This document shows positions 16,840-26,007 of a DNA stretch of 34,817 nucleotides, in pieces; within the stretch, counting starts at the first letter, position 1, and the number at the start of each line of letters is the position of its first letter. A program made the position numbers and the translations under genes. Under the pieces are notes generated by a model. It was not told the origin of the DNA and did not search any database. It worked only from the letters and a program-made list of their open reading frames with translations. Location of the stretch: contig JAFGKF010000200.1 of NCBI GenBank assembly GCA_016928695.1, positions 1 to 34,817 on the forward strand. The letters are read 5' to 3'. Source of the stretch: Candidatus Sumerlaeota bacterium. GTDB taxonomy: Bacteria; Sumerlaeota; Sumerlaeia; JABWBI01.

Positions 16840-16999
16840 CATCTCTGAGATCAAAGAGATTAGGCTCAGCTGAGGAATATCAGAGAGCGATCGGGCATCC
16901 ACACGGTGCCCGCCTGCCGTCAAAGAATTGGCGATTCGGCGGATGAGGAGAACGACAGCTACAGAAAATCAACAGCTTCACACCGCATGCAACCGCTGA

Positions 17000-17587
17000 T
17001 CACGGCTCGATTTTCGACCCGAGCACCCGCAGAAACTCCCTCATCCAGGCGGGGTGCGCTGGCCATGCGGGGGCGGTGACGAGCATGCCGTCGACATGGG
17101 CATTGTCGACTCCCTCGCTCACCTCGACCCAGGTCCCCCCCGCTCTCTCGATCTCGGGGCGTACCGCGGGATAGGCGGTGCAGGCCTTGCCCTCGACGAC
17201 ACCGGCCGCGGCCAGGAGCTGCTGACCGTGGCAGATGGAGGCGATCGGCTTGCCGGCATCGGCGAAGTGGCAGATGATCTGGAGGACACCCGCGTTGAGG
17301 CGCAGGTACTCAGGCGCGCGACCGCCGGGGACCACCAGGGCATCGAAGTCCTGGGGGTTGATCAGCTCGAAGTCCCCGGTGATGGCGAAGCCGTGACCGG
17401 GTTTTTCGGAGTAGGTCTGGTCTCCCTCGAAGTCGTGGACGGCGGTGCGCACCTTTTCGCCCGGCACCTTGCCGGGGCAGACGGTGACCACCTCATGGCC
17501 CACCATCTGGAGGATCTGCAGGGGCACCATCGCCTCGTAGTCCTCCACGTAGTCGCCGACGATCATCAGGATTCTTTTCGCAGCCAT
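17000..17587 (-). CDS. DJ-1/PfpI family protein
   Basis: 195-aa single-domain member of the DJ-1/PfpI superfamily (class I glutamine-amidotransferase-like fold). The start [24 protein letters not shown] is chosen for GGGAGAGGCGAG just before the ATG; the longer ORF has no such site. It carries the family Glu in DYVEDYE and the nucleophile elbow [16 protein letters not shown] with Cys followed by His, as in PfpI/YhbO-type proteins. [15 protein letters not shown] is the conserved glycine-rich turn. Members act as stress-related deglycases or peptidases, and the exact activity cannot be assigned here. It is monocistronic, divergent from the nucleotidyltransferase fusion. Confidence 0.88.
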   Translation of the reverse strand: MAAKRILMIVGDYVEDYEAMVPLQILQMVGHEVVTVCPGKVPGEKVRTAVHDFEGDQTYSEKPGHGFAITGDFELINPQDFDALVVPGGRAPEYLRLNAGVLQIICHFADAGKPIASICHGQQLLAAAGVVEGKACTAYPAVRPEIERAGGTWVEVSEGVDNAHVDGMLVTAPAWPAHPAWMREFLRVLGSKIEP

Positions 17588-17620
17588 GGCTCGCCTCTCC
17601 CGGTCAGTGATCTGGCTCTG

Positions 17621-17649
17621 ATCACAGAGCGGTGGGGCACGCGTGTCAA
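17621..17649 (-). promoter_or_regulatory. Candidate sigma-70 promoter for the DJ-1/PfpI gene
   Basis: On the minus strand TTGACA (17649-17644) and TGTGAT (17626-17621) are separated by 17 nt, with a start codon about 35 nt downstream. The -35 is perfect and the -10 matches 4 of 6. Confidence 0.45.
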
Positions 17650-17871
17650 GCGGGGGGATGATCGGCGACCTGACCTGGAGCGCGTCGGCGCTGATTTCAT
17701 TGGGAGTCCTGCGGCTCGTCGCAGAATCACGGGCGAGCCCGTGGACTCCACATCTGAGTTTCCATGACATCTTTGATCGACCTCTGTGGCTTTCCACTTG
17801 CCCCTCGCGTTTCCAGACGGCATGGAGGGGGCTCAGCCTGAGAGAGGACTGAGGATCGAGACCGCAACGCC

Positions 17872-19047
17872 ATGAAAGCCGTCATTCTCGCCGCGGGCGA
17901 AGGCAGCCGCATGCGCCCGCTCACATACACTGTGCCCAAACCGCTGACCCAGGTGGCGGGAAAGCCGATCCTGGAGTGGATCATCGAGTCCGTCGCACCC
18001 CATGTCGACGGCGTCATCCTGATCGTCGGCCACCTGCGCGAGAGGATCGAGGCCCACTTCGGCCCCCAGTGGAGGGGACTCAGCGTCACGTATGTCCGCC
18101 AGGCCGAGCAGAGGGGAACCGGCCATGCCCTCCAGATGTGCCGAGAGGCCCTGAGGGGCGAGGAGCGCTTCTTCGTCATCTACGGCGACAACATCTCGGC
18201 GCCCGAGGACATGGCGCGCTGCGCGCAGCACCCGCTCTCCGCACTGGCGATCCGCGTCCCCGATCCGGAGAGATACGGCATCTTCAAGACCGACGCGGAG
18301 GGCCACCTGACGGACCTGATCGAGAAGCCGTCGGAGCACGTCGGCGACCACGCGAACGCGGGCGTCTACGTGTTCGACCACCGGATCTTCGAGGAGCTCG
18401 ACCGGACCAGGGTCAGCGGGCGCGGCGAGGTCGAGCTGACCGATGCGGTGCTGGCGCTGGCAAAGCGCGCTCCGATGCAGGTGGTCGACGTGACGCGGCA
18501 CTGGCTGCCGATCGGCTACCGCGACGACGTGGTGAAGGCGGAGCCAATCCTGCTCGGCCGCGACCGAGGCCCCGCGGAGTATCTGGCCCAGCGCAAGCGC
18601 ACCATCGTCGCCGTCCTCGGTGTCTGGCGGAGACGCCTGGATGCCCTCCTGAGCGATGCGGACGAGGCCAGGGCAGCCCAGGCCCCGGCGCCCGGGCGGC
18701 AGAGCCCACTGGGGCTCCTGCGCCACATGATCACCGCCGAGCGGTGGCTGCGGTCGACGGCGGCGAGCGGGCAGATGGGTGGCCCGAATCCCCCGACGGA
18801 GGCGGAGACGCCCGATCTCGCGGGCGCGCACCGACTGCTCACCGAGGAGCGGGCGAGGACGCTCGCGTTTCTCGATGGACTCGACGAGGCGGGCCTCGAC
18901 CGGGTCTGCACTCTCTCCAGCGAGACGCTGGAGAAGGTCTATCTGACCGTCGAGGAGATGCTGCTGACGCTGCCCTGCCATGAGTGCTGGCACGCGGGTC
19001 AGATCTCCTGGGCTCTGAAAATGCTCGAGAACAGTGAGGAGTGCTGA
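17872..19047 (+). CDS. Sugar nucleotidyltransferase fused to a C-terminal DinB-like domain
   Basis: 391 aa in one uninterrupted frame. Residues 1 to about 225 are a nucleotidyltransferase: [74 protein letters not shown]. The C-terminal 155 residues form a different, helical domain that resembles DinB/YfiT four-helix proteins: [19 protein letters not shown], then [30 protein letters not shown], giving the three-His metal pattern (H, then HxxxH). DinB-superfamily domains are metal-dependent thiol or small-molecule transferases. The fusion is unusual. A sugar-kinase-like gene starts 3 nt after the stop, so a sugar-phosphate activation route with kinase then nucleotidyltransferase is plausible (inference). 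Confidence 0.82.
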   Translation: MKAVILAAGEGSRMRPLTYTVPKPLTQVAGKPILEWIIESVAPHVDGVILIVGHLRERIEAHFGPQWRGLSVTYVRQAEQRGTGHALQMCREALRGEERFFVIYGDNISAPEDMARCAQHPLSALAIRVPDPERYGIFKTDAEGHLTDLIEKPSEHVGDHANAGVYVFDHRIFEELDRTRVSGRGEVELTDAVLALAKRAPMQVVDVTRHWLPIGYRDDVVKAEPILLGRDRGPAEYLAQRKRTIVAVLGVWRRRLDALLSDADEARAAQAPAPGRQSPLGLLRHMITAERWLRSTAASGQMGGPNPPTEAETPDLAGAHRLLTEERARTLAFLDGLDEAGLDRVCTLSSETLEKVYLTVEEMLLTLPCHECWHAGQISWALKMLENSEEC

Positions 19048-19050
19048 GTG

Positions 19051-20229
19051 ATGACAGATGGCGGTGTGATGCTGATCGGAATCGACGGCGGTGCGACGGA
19101 GGCCAAGAGCCACCACGTCGCCGTCGAGGGCTCGGGTGCGGATGTCTCCTTCGCCCTGGGCGACCTCAGCGCCTCGCGCCGATACGAGAGGATCGACGGC
19201 TTCGAGCCCGTGCCCGTCGGCGATCAGATCGCCCAGCGAAACGCGGGCGACGTCCAGGTGACCGACGGCGAGCGCGAGCAGGGCGAGAGATACACCGACG
19301 CCGCCGCCGCGACAGTCATCGAGCTGGCGGAGAAAACAGGCGCCAGGCGCGTGCTGATCGGCATGGGGATGCCCGGGCTGAAGACCGAGGACGGCCGCGG
19401 GATCAACGCGATCAACAACGGCGCGCGGACGCCGGACTTCGCCGAGCGGCTGGAGGAGAAGATCCGCGCGGCCGGCATCGAGCTCGCGGGACCTCTGGCA
19501 CGGCTCGGCTCCGACGCCGACTACTGCGGCATCGGCGAGGAGCATGCGGCCGAGGGCGCCTTCCGCGACGTCGAGAGCGCGTACTACGTCGGCTGCGGAA
19601 CGGGGATCGCCGATGCGCTGAAGCTCGCGGGTCAGCTCGTGCCCCTCGACGACACCAAGGCCTGGCTCCAGAAATCGTGGCAGATCCCCTCGTGGGTGGG
19701 ACCGACGTTCGAGAAGATCGCGAGCGCGAACTCCATGATGTCGCTCTTCGCAGGGCAGATGAAGACGACACCCGCCGCCCTCGTTGAGGAGGGGACCTTC
19801 CCCCAGGACCTCGCGGCCACCGGCGATCCCCTCGCCCAGGCGGTGATGACGACTGTCGCCGCGACGCTTGCGGAGATCATCTTCGAGCGTCTCTTCACCA
19901 TCCACGCGGGCCGCGAGGAGGCGCCCCACCGGGGTGAGGCCTACCTCGGACTGTCGAGGGACCACCCGTACCGAAGCATGCTGCTCGAGCGCATCGTCGT
20001 GGGACAGCGCTTCGGATTCATCTGGGCGGATGAGCGATACAGCGACATCTTCCGCCGCCCCTGCGAGACCCTTCTCGTCGCCCATGCGAGCCGCTGCGGT
20101 GACGACGCGCTGGCCGAGCACATCGCCCCCGGTGGGTCGATCCGCCAGGGGCTGATCGTGGCCTCACGCCTGCGCGAGGCCCCCGCCATCGGCGCCGCGA
20201 TCGACGCGTGGAAGGCCTGGGCGAGCTGA
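19051..20229 (+). CDS. ASKHA-fold sugar-kinase-like protein
   Basis: 392 aa. The ATG at 19051 is preferred to GTG 19048 because GAGGAG lies 9 nt upstream. It has the actin-like kinase pattern: phosphate-1 loop LIGIDGGATEAKSHHV at the N-terminus, LIGMGMPGLKTEDG, GSDADYCGIGEEHAAEG, and the second phosphate loop AYYVGCGTGIADALKLAG. The spacing resembles ROK or BadF/N-acetylglucosamine kinase families, but the ROK zinc motif (CxCGxxGCxE) is absent. The substrate is probably a sugar, given co-transcription with a sugar nucleotidyltransferase. The last 66 nt overlap the convergent membrane-protein gene, so one of the two 3' ends may be annotated long, though both frames read sensibly to their stops. 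Confidence 0.75.
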   Translation: MTDGGVMLIGIDGGATEAKSHHVAVEGSGADVSFALGDLSASRRYERIDGFEPVPVGDQIAQRNAGDVQVTDGEREQGERYTDAAAATVIELAEKTGARRVLIGMGMPGLKTEDGRGINAINNGARTPDFAERLEEKIRAAGIELAGPLARLGSDADYCGIGEEHAAEGAFRDVESAYYVGCGTGIADALKLAGQLVPLDDTKAWLQKSWQIPSWVGPTFEKIASANSMMSLFAGQMKTTPAALVEEGTFPQDLAATGDPLAQAVMTTVAATLAEIIFERLFTIHAGREEAPHRGEAYLGLSRDHPYRSMLLERIVVGQRFGFIWADERYSDIFRRPCETLLVAHASRCGDDALAEHIAPGGSIRQGLIVASRLREAPAIGAAIDAWKAWAS

Positions 20230-21648
20230 GAGCTCCCAGACGAGAAGCACAGCAAGCACCCCCCACTCGATCGCCCAGGCGATCACCGACTCGCGCCACT
20301 CCCCCGTCTGGAGAAAGTGCTCGATCGTCGCATACGTGAACAGCGCGGCGACGCTGAAGGCGAGCCAGCTGATCCGACGCTCGAGGATCGCCATGGGCAA
20401 GAGCATCAGGATGTACCACGGGTGGACGACCGGGCTGAGGATGATCCAGAGCCCCAGCGCCCAGAGAGCGGCGCTCGACACCGAGCGCGCACGCCAGGCG
20501 ATCAGGCCGAGCCCAACAAGCAGAAGCGCATGGCAGATGATCTTGGCCACGCGGAGCGCACCGGGATTCTCGCGGTGCTCGGCCATGCCCTCACGCGACG
20601 CAGCCTCGTGCGTGGCGATCGCGCCGTCGGAGTCGACCGCGCCCGCGGCGAGAACGACCGCCTCATAGACGACGAAGAATCCGCCGTCGCTGTGACGCCA
20701 GCGTGCCTCGTAGCTCCGCAGCGCCCGGGTGGGACCGTCCAGACCGGTGCGCTGGAGGAGAGTGGCGTCCGGCGGGGGCTCCTCGATCGTGTCCCAGTCG
20801 AGAAAGGGGATGTAGAGGATGGCGGGGACGATCGCCGCGAGAAGGACGGTCCATCTGCCTCGGTGCCAACGCAGGGCGACGGGCAGCAGCAGCGCGGGGA
20901 CGAGCTTGGTGGCGATGGCGAGCCCCAGCGCAACCGACGCGGAGATCTCGCGCTCACACTCGAGCTCGAAGAGCCACCACACGATGAAGAAGGCGGCGAT
21001 GGCATCGAGATGCCCTGACCCCGCGATCTCCAGGCCCACCAGCGGCGACCAGGCCCAGGCCAGCGCCCAGAGCGGATGCGCGCCGCGCCGCCTCAGCAAC
21101 GCGATGAGAAGCGCGAGCACGCCGAGATCGGCGATCACCATCAGGCCCTTCATCCCGATGAGCCCATACCAGGTCATGGCCACCGAAAAAAAGAGGAGCT
21201 GGGCGACGGGGGGGTAGATCGCGGTGATCTCGGGATAGTTGATGTGCGGCCAGAAGGGATCGTATTCGGCGAAGGGGGTCCCCGCAAAGTGCAGGGGGGC
21301 GAAGGCGTAGGGGGAGTGCCCCGCCCTCAGCACTTTTCCCTCCCAGAGATAGCGCCAGATGTCGTCAGAGAAGAGCGGCGTGGCCGGGAGCAGGAGCAGG
21401 CGCAGACCGATGGCCACGGCGATCATGGTCACCATCGCCGTCACTCCCCCACCCCCACGGACGGCGACCAGCCCCACTGCCCAGGCGACGGACCAGACCG
21501 CGAGAAGCGCGAGCACCGCGGTGCCGTGGATCTCGGTCGTGCCCGGCGGCACTCGCCAGAGCCAGCCGATTGTCCCCGCGCAGGCCAGGCAGACAGCGCC
21601 GATCAGCAGCACCTGAAACGCGGCGGCGGGTCGGTTCCCCTCGCTCAT
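20164..21648 (-). CDS. Polytopic membrane glycosyltransferase, GT87 / GT-C-like
   Basis: 494 aa with about ten or more hydrophobic segments. The start MSEGNRPAAAFQVLLIG is taken over the longer ORF because it begins a clear membrane protein. The first periplasmic loop has the GT-C signature region LFSDDIWRYLWEGKVLRAGHSPYAFAPL with an Asp pair, followed by INYPEITAIYPPVAQLLFF. Such enzymes move a sugar from a polyprenyl-phosphate donor to lipids, glycans or proteins on the outer face of the inner membrane. WWLFELECEREIS and the loop EEPPPDATLLQRTGLDGP look variable. Donor and acceptor cannot be read from sequence. It overlaps the kinase-like gene tail to tail by 66 nt. Confidence 0.78.
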   Translation of the reverse strand: MSEGNRPAAAFQVLLIGAVCLACAGTIGWLWRVPPGTTEIHGTAVLALLAVWSVAWAVGLVAVRGGGGVTAMVTMIAVAIGLRLLLLPATPLFSDDIWRYLWEGKVLRAGHSPYAFAPLHFAGTPFAEYDPFWPHINYPEITAIYPPVAQLLFFSVAMTWYGLIGMKGLMVIADLGVLALLIALLRRRGAHPLWALAWAWSPLVGLEIAGSGHLDAIAAFFIVWWLFELECEREISASVALGLAIATKLVPALLLPVALRWHRGRWTVLLAAIVPAILYIPFLDWDTIEEPPPDATLLQRTGLDGPTRALRSYEARWRHSDGGFFVVYEAVVLAAGAVDSDGAIATHEAASREGMAEHRENPGALRVAKIICHALLLVGLGLIAWRARSVSSAALWALGLWIILSPVVHPWYILMLLPMAILERRISWLAFSVAALFTYATIEHFLQTGEWRESVIAWAIEWGVLAVLLVWELSARPGLPRVDRGADGGGLAQA

Positions 21649-21723
21649 CGGCCAACGCCATCCTTTGCGATTGACACCTGCACCGTGCCGATGCACAGCT
21701 CGGCGCCACGAGGTGAGACAGAG

Positions 21724-22452
21724 ATGCAGAGAACGGGTGAGACCTCTCCTGAGAGTGTGGGCATCAACAAGGTCTGGTATCTCAAGCGCATCAACATCTT
21801 CGAGGGGATGGACGAGGACTCTGTCCGACAGCTCGAGCCATACCTCCAGCACCGTCGCTACGAGCCGCGCGAGATGATTTTTCTGCCCGGCGACCGGGGC
21901 GACAAGGTCTATTTCCTCAAAGAGGGCGTGGTGAAGCTCGCCCGCCTCTCACCGAGCGGCAAAGAGACGACGCTCGCACTGCTCGAGCGCGGCGAGATCT
22001 TCGGTGAGATGTCATTCCTCGACGGCCTCCCGCGCGAGACCTTCGCGCAGGCGATGGAGCGCGTCCTCGTGTGCATCGCGCGCGCCCAGGACTTTCAGCG
22101 ATTCGTCGACGGCAAGCCAGGGCTCGGCCTCAGAATCTCCATGAGCATGGGGGAGCGCGTGCGCGACCTCGAGCAGCAGATCGAGAACCTCGTCTTCCGC
22201 GACGTCCCCGGGCGCCTGGCCTCAACCATCCTGCGGCTGGCCAAGAGGCACGGCACGGTGGAGCATCCACAGGGTGAGATGATCGACCTGCGTCTGACTC
22301 ACCAGGAGATCGCCAATCTGATCGGGGCCACACGCGAGAGCGCATCGATCAACATCGGCCGCCTCCGATCGGAGGGGCTGATCGAGATCGACCGCCACCG
22401 ATTCGTCATCCGAGACCGTCAGGGTCTCGAGGAGATGCTCGACGCCTTCTGA
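21724..22452 (+). CDS. Crp/Fnr family transcriptional regulator
   Basis: 242 aa. The upstream part of the ORF is antisense to the membrane-protein gene, so the start is taken at MQRTGETSPESVG. Residues 15-135 form a cyclic-nucleotide-binding-like beta barrel (FEGMDEDSVRQLEPYLQHRRYEPREMIFLPGDRGDKVYFLKEGVVKLARLSPSGKETTLALLERGEIFGEMSFLDGLPRETFAQA). A long dimer helix follows, then a Crp-type winged helix (IDLRLTHQEIANLIGATRESASINIGRLRSEGLIEIDRHRFVIRD). There is no N-terminal Cys cluster as in Fnr, so an Fe-S oxygen sensor is unlikely. The barrel lacks an obvious full cAMP-binding RxS pocket, so the ligand is unclear. It faces the S41 protease gene tail to tail, 15 nt apart. Confidence 0.9.
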   Translation: MQRTGETSPESVGINKVWYLKRINIFEGMDEDSVRQLEPYLQHRRYEPREMIFLPGDRGDKVYFLKEGVVKLARLSPSGKETTLALLERGEIFGEMSFLDGLPRETFAQAMERVLVCIARAQDFQRFVDGKPGLGLRISMSMGERVRDLEQQIENLVFRDVPGRLASTILRLAKRHGTVEHPQGEMIDLRLTHQEIANLIGATRESASINIGRLRSEGLIEIDRHRFVIRDRQGLEEMLDAF

Positions 22453-22467
22453 GACGCGGGGGCCCTC

Positions 22468-23982
22468 TCAGGCCACCTCCCGCTGCATCATGAGATGGAC
22501 GCGCAGATACCGGACGGCCTCGTCGAGCATGATGTCGTGGAACTCCCCGTCGCCCCCCTCGGCCTCGGTGTCGTCCAGGGCGGGCTGGGTCTCCGGCTCG
22601 CCCTCGGTCTCCGGCTGCTCCATCGTCTCGCCCTCACCCTCGTCGCCCTGATGGTTGCCGTTCTCCAGGCCCACGCGGACCGCCTCGAGGTGCTCCGTGT
22701 CCTCCACCGTGTTGGGCTCGCCGAGCAGCATCCCGCGCCGCATCAGCTCGTTCTCGTGGCCCGTGGGGAGGGGAATGCCGATGTCCGGCTCGATGCCCAC
22801 ATCGTGGATCATGCGGCCATCGGGGGTCAGATAGTGCGCCGTCGTCAGGCGGATCGCCGAGGCGCGCGGGGAACCGTCCTCATTGTGGGAGAGGGTGTTC
22901 TCGAGCTCCTCGATGGTCTGCACGGAGGCCTTGCCGAAGGTGTGCCCCCCCTCGGGCCCGACGATCAGGGCGCGGTGATGATCCTGAAGCGCCCCGGCGA
23001 CGATCTCGGAGGCGGAGGCCGATCCCGCGTTGACCAGCACCAGCATGGGGACGTCGACCATGACCCCGTGCTCGCTCCGGTACCGGCGGTTCTGGGTGGC
23101 GAGGCGGCCGTCGGTGCTGACGATCAGCGCATTCTCGGGCAGGAAGATGTCTGCGACCTCGATGGCCTGGCTCAGGAGGCCGCCCGTGTTGAAGCGGAGA
23201 TCGAGAATCAGGGCCTCGATGCCCTCGTCCAGAAGCGCCTGCGCCGCCGCCCGCGCATCCTGGCCGGTGTCCTCGCTGAACTGCGCGATGCGCAGGTAGC
23301 CGATGTGATCGTCGAGGACATCGGAGAAGATGCTCTCGATGTTGATCTCATCGCGGGTGATCGTGAAGTCCAGGAACTCCCCCTCGCCCCCGGGCTCAGG
23401 GGAGGCGCGGAAGATGCCCACATCGACCGTGGAGCCCCGCGGCCCCTTGAGCAGGCGAACCGCCTCCGGCAGCGACATGCCCTCGGTAGACTCTCCGTTG
23501 ATCTCGATGATCCGATCCCAGGGCTGAATGCCGAGGCGGGCCGACGGCGTGTTCGGGATGGGTGCGATGACCGTGAGAACACCGTCGCGGATCGTGATGT
23601 GGATGCCGATGCCGAAGAACTCGCCCTGGGTGCTCTGGGTCAGCTGATCGTAGGTGTCGGGCCCCATGTACTGGCTGTGGGGATCGAGGGAGAAGGCAAA
23701 TATCCCTCGAATGGCGGACTCCATGAGGTCCTCCGTCGAGATCTCCTCGACGTACTTCTCCTGAACCTCATTGAAGATCTCCATGAAGACCTCGGCGGCG
23801 CGGTAGAACTCCTCGTCGGCGGCCTCGGCGGCCGCCTGGGCCAGCGCCCTGTTGGCAACAAAGGTCCCTGCGGCCAGCAGCAGGCTGAGGGCGGCCACCA
23901 CCCATCGGAGCGCTGCATAGCGTCGGTGTCTGATGGCGGCGATCTCATGGTCCAGCATCCGGTTCAGCTCCTTCGAATCCAC
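22468..23982 (-). CDS. C-terminal processing peptidase (S41A family, CtpA/Prc-like)
   Basis: 504 aa periplasmic, membrane-anchored serine protease. A short cytoplasmic tail is followed by one signal-anchor helix (RWVVAALSLLLAAGTFVANRALA, near residues 26-48). Next come an N-terminal helical region, a PDZ domain (DGVLTVIAPIPNTPSARLGIQPWDRIIEINGESTEGMSLPEAVRLLKGPRGSTVDV) and the catalytic core. Catalytic Ser is in LVNAGSASASEIVAGALQDHHRALIVG and Lys in TFGKASVQ. The C-terminus is acidic and low-complexity (EGEGETMEQPETEGEPETQPALDDTEAEGG) before a final helix. The family processes or degrades envelope proteins. It is monocistronic; the 284-nt gap to tRNA-Thr contains only its own upstream region and the tRNA promoter. 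Confidence 0.93.
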   Translation of the reverse strand: MDSKELNRMLDHEIAAIRHRRYAALRWVVAALSLLLAAGTFVANRALAQAAAEAADEEFYRAAEVFMEIFNEVQEKYVEEISTEDLMESAIRGIFAFSLDPHSQYMGPDTYDQLTQSTQGEFFGIGIHITIRDGVLTVIAPIPNTPSARLGIQPWDRIIEINGESTEGMSLPEAVRLLKGPRGSTVDVGIFRASPEPGGEGEFLDFTITRDEINIESIFSDVLDDHIGYLRIAQFSEDTGQDARAAAQALLDEGIEALILDLRFNTGGLLSQAIEVADIFLPENALIVSTDGRLATQNRRYRSEHGVMVDVPMLVLVNAGSASASEIVAGALQDHHRALIVGPEGGHTFGKASVQTIEELENTLSHNEDGSPRASAIRLTTAHYLTPDGRMIHDVGIEPDIGIPLPTGHENELMRRGMLLGEPNTVEDTEHLEAVRVGLENGNHQGDEGEGETMEQPETEGEPETQPALDDTEAEGGDGEFHDIMLDEAVRYLRVHLMMQREVA

Positions 23983-24151
23983 AAAATCCCCAGGGCATCC
24001 CTTCGATGGGTGGCCCTTTGGGGTTTGGCCAAGCCATGGGGCAAACAGCGTGCCATGCTCGTCTCCCGGGGCGTGTTCGTCAACGCGGAAATCCCCCGGG
24101 GTCAGCGCGGTGAGTCCCCACAGACCCCCCGGAGGCCCGGGAGGTTTGAGC

Positions 24152-24183
24152 TTGACACTGTGCCCCCCCGGTTCGCATATGAT
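24152..24183 (+). promoter_or_regulatory. Candidate promoter for tRNA-Thr / tuf transcription unit
   Basis: Perfect TTGACA (24152-24157) and TATGAT (24178-24183), separated by 20 nt, lie about 85 nt upstream of the tRNA. A C7 run lies in the spacer. The 20-nt spacing is longer than the usual 17 but matches that seen upstream of the Memo gene. Confidence 0.45.
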
Positions 24184-24266
24184 CGCGCTTCACCGTCACG
24201 CCACTGGCGTGGACGGCTGACTGAGAATGTGCGCCCTGGGGCCTGACGTCCCGGTGCGGACGGCAA

Positions 24267-24342
24267 GCCCGCGTAGCTCAGTCGGTAGAGCACCTGCATG
24301 GTAAGCAGGTGGTCAGCAGTTCAAATCTGCTCGCGGGCTCCA
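24267..24342 (+). tRNA. tRNA-Thr (GGT anticodon)
   Basis: A full cloverleaf can be drawn: acceptor GCCCGCG/CGCGGGC, D arm with TAGCTCAGTCGGTAGAGC, anticodon arm CCTGC-ATGGTAA-GCAGG giving GGT, T arm with GCAGTTCAAATCTGC. The discriminator is T and CCA is encoded (24340-24342). A T6 run follows at once. It precedes tuf, as tRNA-Thr does in many bacteria. Confidence 0.95.
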
Positions 24343-24367
24343 TTTTTTGTGCGCGGCTTTGTGCTGC

Positions 24368-24398
24368 GCCACGCAGTGGCGTCGCCCCCAGGGGCGAC
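24368..24398 (+). promoter_or_regulatory. Two adjacent hairpins in the tuf leader
   Basis: GCCAC-GCA-GTGGC (24368-24380) is followed directly by GTCGCCCC-CA-GGGGCGAC (24381-24398). There is no U tract, so this is not a terminator; it could be an RNA-processing signal between tRNA-Thr and tuf. Confidence 0.3.
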
Positions 24399-24434
24399 CG
24401 CTGAAACACTCCGGAGGAGGAGCTGAGGCACATC

Positions 24435-25649
24435 ATGGCCAAGGAGCAATTCAAGCGCGACAAACCCCACGTCAACGTCGGGACGATCGGTCACATCGAC
24501 CACGGCAAGACGACCCTGACGGCGGCGATCACCAAGCGTCAGGCAGAGAAGGGGCTGGCCGACTTCACCCCATTCGATCAGATCGACAAGGCTCCGGAGG
24601 AGAAGGCCCGCGGCATCACGATCGCGACCGCCCACGTGGAGTATGCCACCGCGTCGCGTCACTATGCCCACGTCGACTGCCCGGGGCACGCGGACTACAT
24701 CAAGAACATGATCACGGGCGCCGCCCAGATGGACGGCGCGGTGCTGGTCGTGGCGGCGTCGGACGGCCCGATGCCCCAGACGAAGGAGCACGTGCTGCTC
24801 GCGAGGCAGGTGAACGTGCCCTGCATCGTCGTCTACCTGAACAAGTGCGACATGATGGATGATCCCGAGCTGATCGAGCTCGTCGAGGAGGAGATCCGCG
24901 ATCTCCTGAACAAATACGAGTTCCCCGGCGACGAGATCCCGATCATCCGCGGGTCGGCCACCGAGGCGCTCGAGGGCAAGGACAGCGAGTACGGCGTTCA
25001 GTCGATCGACAGGCTGCTCGAGGCCATCGACTCCTACGTCCCGACGCCCGAGCGCGACCTGGACAAGCCCTTCCTGATGCCGGTCGAGGACGTGTTCTCG
25101 ATCACCGGCCGCGGAACGGTGGCCACCGGCCGCGTCGATCGTGGCCAGATCAAGGTCGGCGACAACGTCGAGATCGTGGGCCTGGCCGACGAGGCGAAGA
25201 AGACAGTCTGCACCGGCGTCGAGATGTTCCGCAAGATCCTCGACAGCGGCCAGGCGGGCGACAACGTCGGCCTGCTGCTGCGCGGCATCGAGAAGACCGG
25301 CGTCGAGCGCGGCCAGGTCGTCGCGGCTCCGGGTTCGATCACTCCCCACACGCACTTCAGGGCCCAGGTCTACGTCCTCTCGGAGAAGGAGGGCGGTCGC
25401 AAGAAGCCCTTCTTCAAGGGATACCGGCCGCAGTTCTACTTCCGGACGACCGACGTGACCGGCGACATCATCTCGATCCCCGACGCCCACAAGGACGACA
25501 AGGAGCGCGACATGGTGATGCCGGGCGACGACGCGAAGATCGAGGTCAAGCTGATCACGCCCATCGCCATGGAGCAGGGCCTCAAGTTCGCCATCCGCGA
25601 GGGTGGCCGAACGGTCGGCGCCGGGCAGGTGACCGAGATCATCGAGTGA
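24435..25649 (+). CDS. tuf: Elongation factor Tu
   Basis: 404-aa translational GTPase delivering aminoacyl-tRNA to the ribosome. All G motifs are intact: [20 protein letters not shown] (switch I), DCPGHADY (switch II), NKCD and the GSA element. Domains II and III follow ([72 protein letters not shown]). The length is slightly above the common 394-400 aa. GGAGGAGG lies about 13-20 nt upstream of the ATG. tRNA-Thr lies before it and tRNA-Trp after it, the standard order for this locus. Confidence 0.98.
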   Translation: MAKEQFKRDKPHVNVGTIGHIDHGKTTLTAAITKRQAEKGLADFTPFDQIDKAPEEKARGITIATAHVEYATASRHYAHVDCPGHADYIKNMITGAAQMDGAVLVVAASDGPMPQTKEHVLLARQVNVPCIVVYLNKCDMMDDPELIELVEEEIRDLLNKYEFPGDEIPIIRGSATEALEGKDSEYGVQSIDRLLEAIDSYVPTPERDLDKPFLMPVEDVFSITGRGTVATGRVDRGQIKVGDNVEIVGLADEAKKTVCTGVEMFRKILDSGQAGDNVGLLLRGIEKTGVERGQVVAAPGSITPHTHFRAQVYVLSEKEGGRKKPFFKGYRPQFYFRTTDVTGDIISIPDAHKDDKERDMVMPGDDAKIEVKLITPIAMEQGLKFAIREGGRTVGAGQVTEIIE

Positions 25650-25665
25650 CGGAACCGATCACCGC

Positions 25666-25741
25666 AGGCCAGTAGCTCAACTGGCAGAGCACCGGTCTCC
25701 AAAACCGGGGGTTGGGGGTTCGAGCCCCTCCTGGCCTGCCA
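25666..25741 (+). tRNA. tRNA-Trp (CCA anticodon)
   Basis: Cloverleaf: acceptor AGGCCAG/CTGGCCT, D arm TAGCTCAACTGGCAGAGC, anticodon arm CCGGT-CTCCAAA-ACCGG giving CCA, T arm GGGGGTTCGAGCCCCTC region. Discriminator is G with CCA encoded (25739-25741). It sits between tuf and secE, a widely conserved arrangement. Confidence 0.96.
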
Positions 25742-25774
25742 CTCATCGCACCGAAACGGAGAGCCCATCTCGCC

Positions 25775-25990
25775 ATGCCCGAGAGCCGCACAGGACGCCT
25801 CCGCCGCTTCTTCAAAGAGGTGAGCGTGGAGATGCAGAAGGTCACCTGGCCCACCAAGGAGGAGCTGTGGTCCTCCACCCTCGTCGTCCTCGTGACGACC
25901 GCGATCCTGACGGTCTTCGTCGGTGTGGTCGACTTCGGGATGAAGACCCTGGTCCAGCTTCTCCTCGGATTCGCCGGGGGGATGGGCTGA
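25775..25990 (+). CDS. secE: Preprotein translocase subunit SecE
   Basis: 71-aa essential SecYEG subunit. The start MPESRTGRLRRFF is chosen; the ORF-track start lies inside tRNA-Trp. It has the conserved amphipathic helix RFFKEVSVEMQKVTWPTKEEL and one membrane helix SSTLVVLVTTAILTVFVGVVDFGM, followed by a short tail. This is the short single-helix form. It precedes nusG by 17 nt. Confidence 0.95.
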   Translation: MPESRTGRLRRFFKEVSVEMQKVTWPTKEELWSSTLVVLVTTAILTVFVGVVDFGMKTLVQLLLGFAGGMG

Positions 25991-26007
25991 GCCCGGAGGC
26001 GATTGCC

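Noticed and set aside
17833-20121. 762-aa minus-strand ORF
   Set aside because: It is the antisense shadow of the nucleotidyltransferase-DinB and kinase-like genes; its sequence is low-complexity, without motifs, as expected for high-GC antisense frames.
22495-24246. 583-aa plus-strand ORF
   Set aside because: Antisense to the S41 protease, whose PDZ and Ser/Lys motifs are unambiguous.
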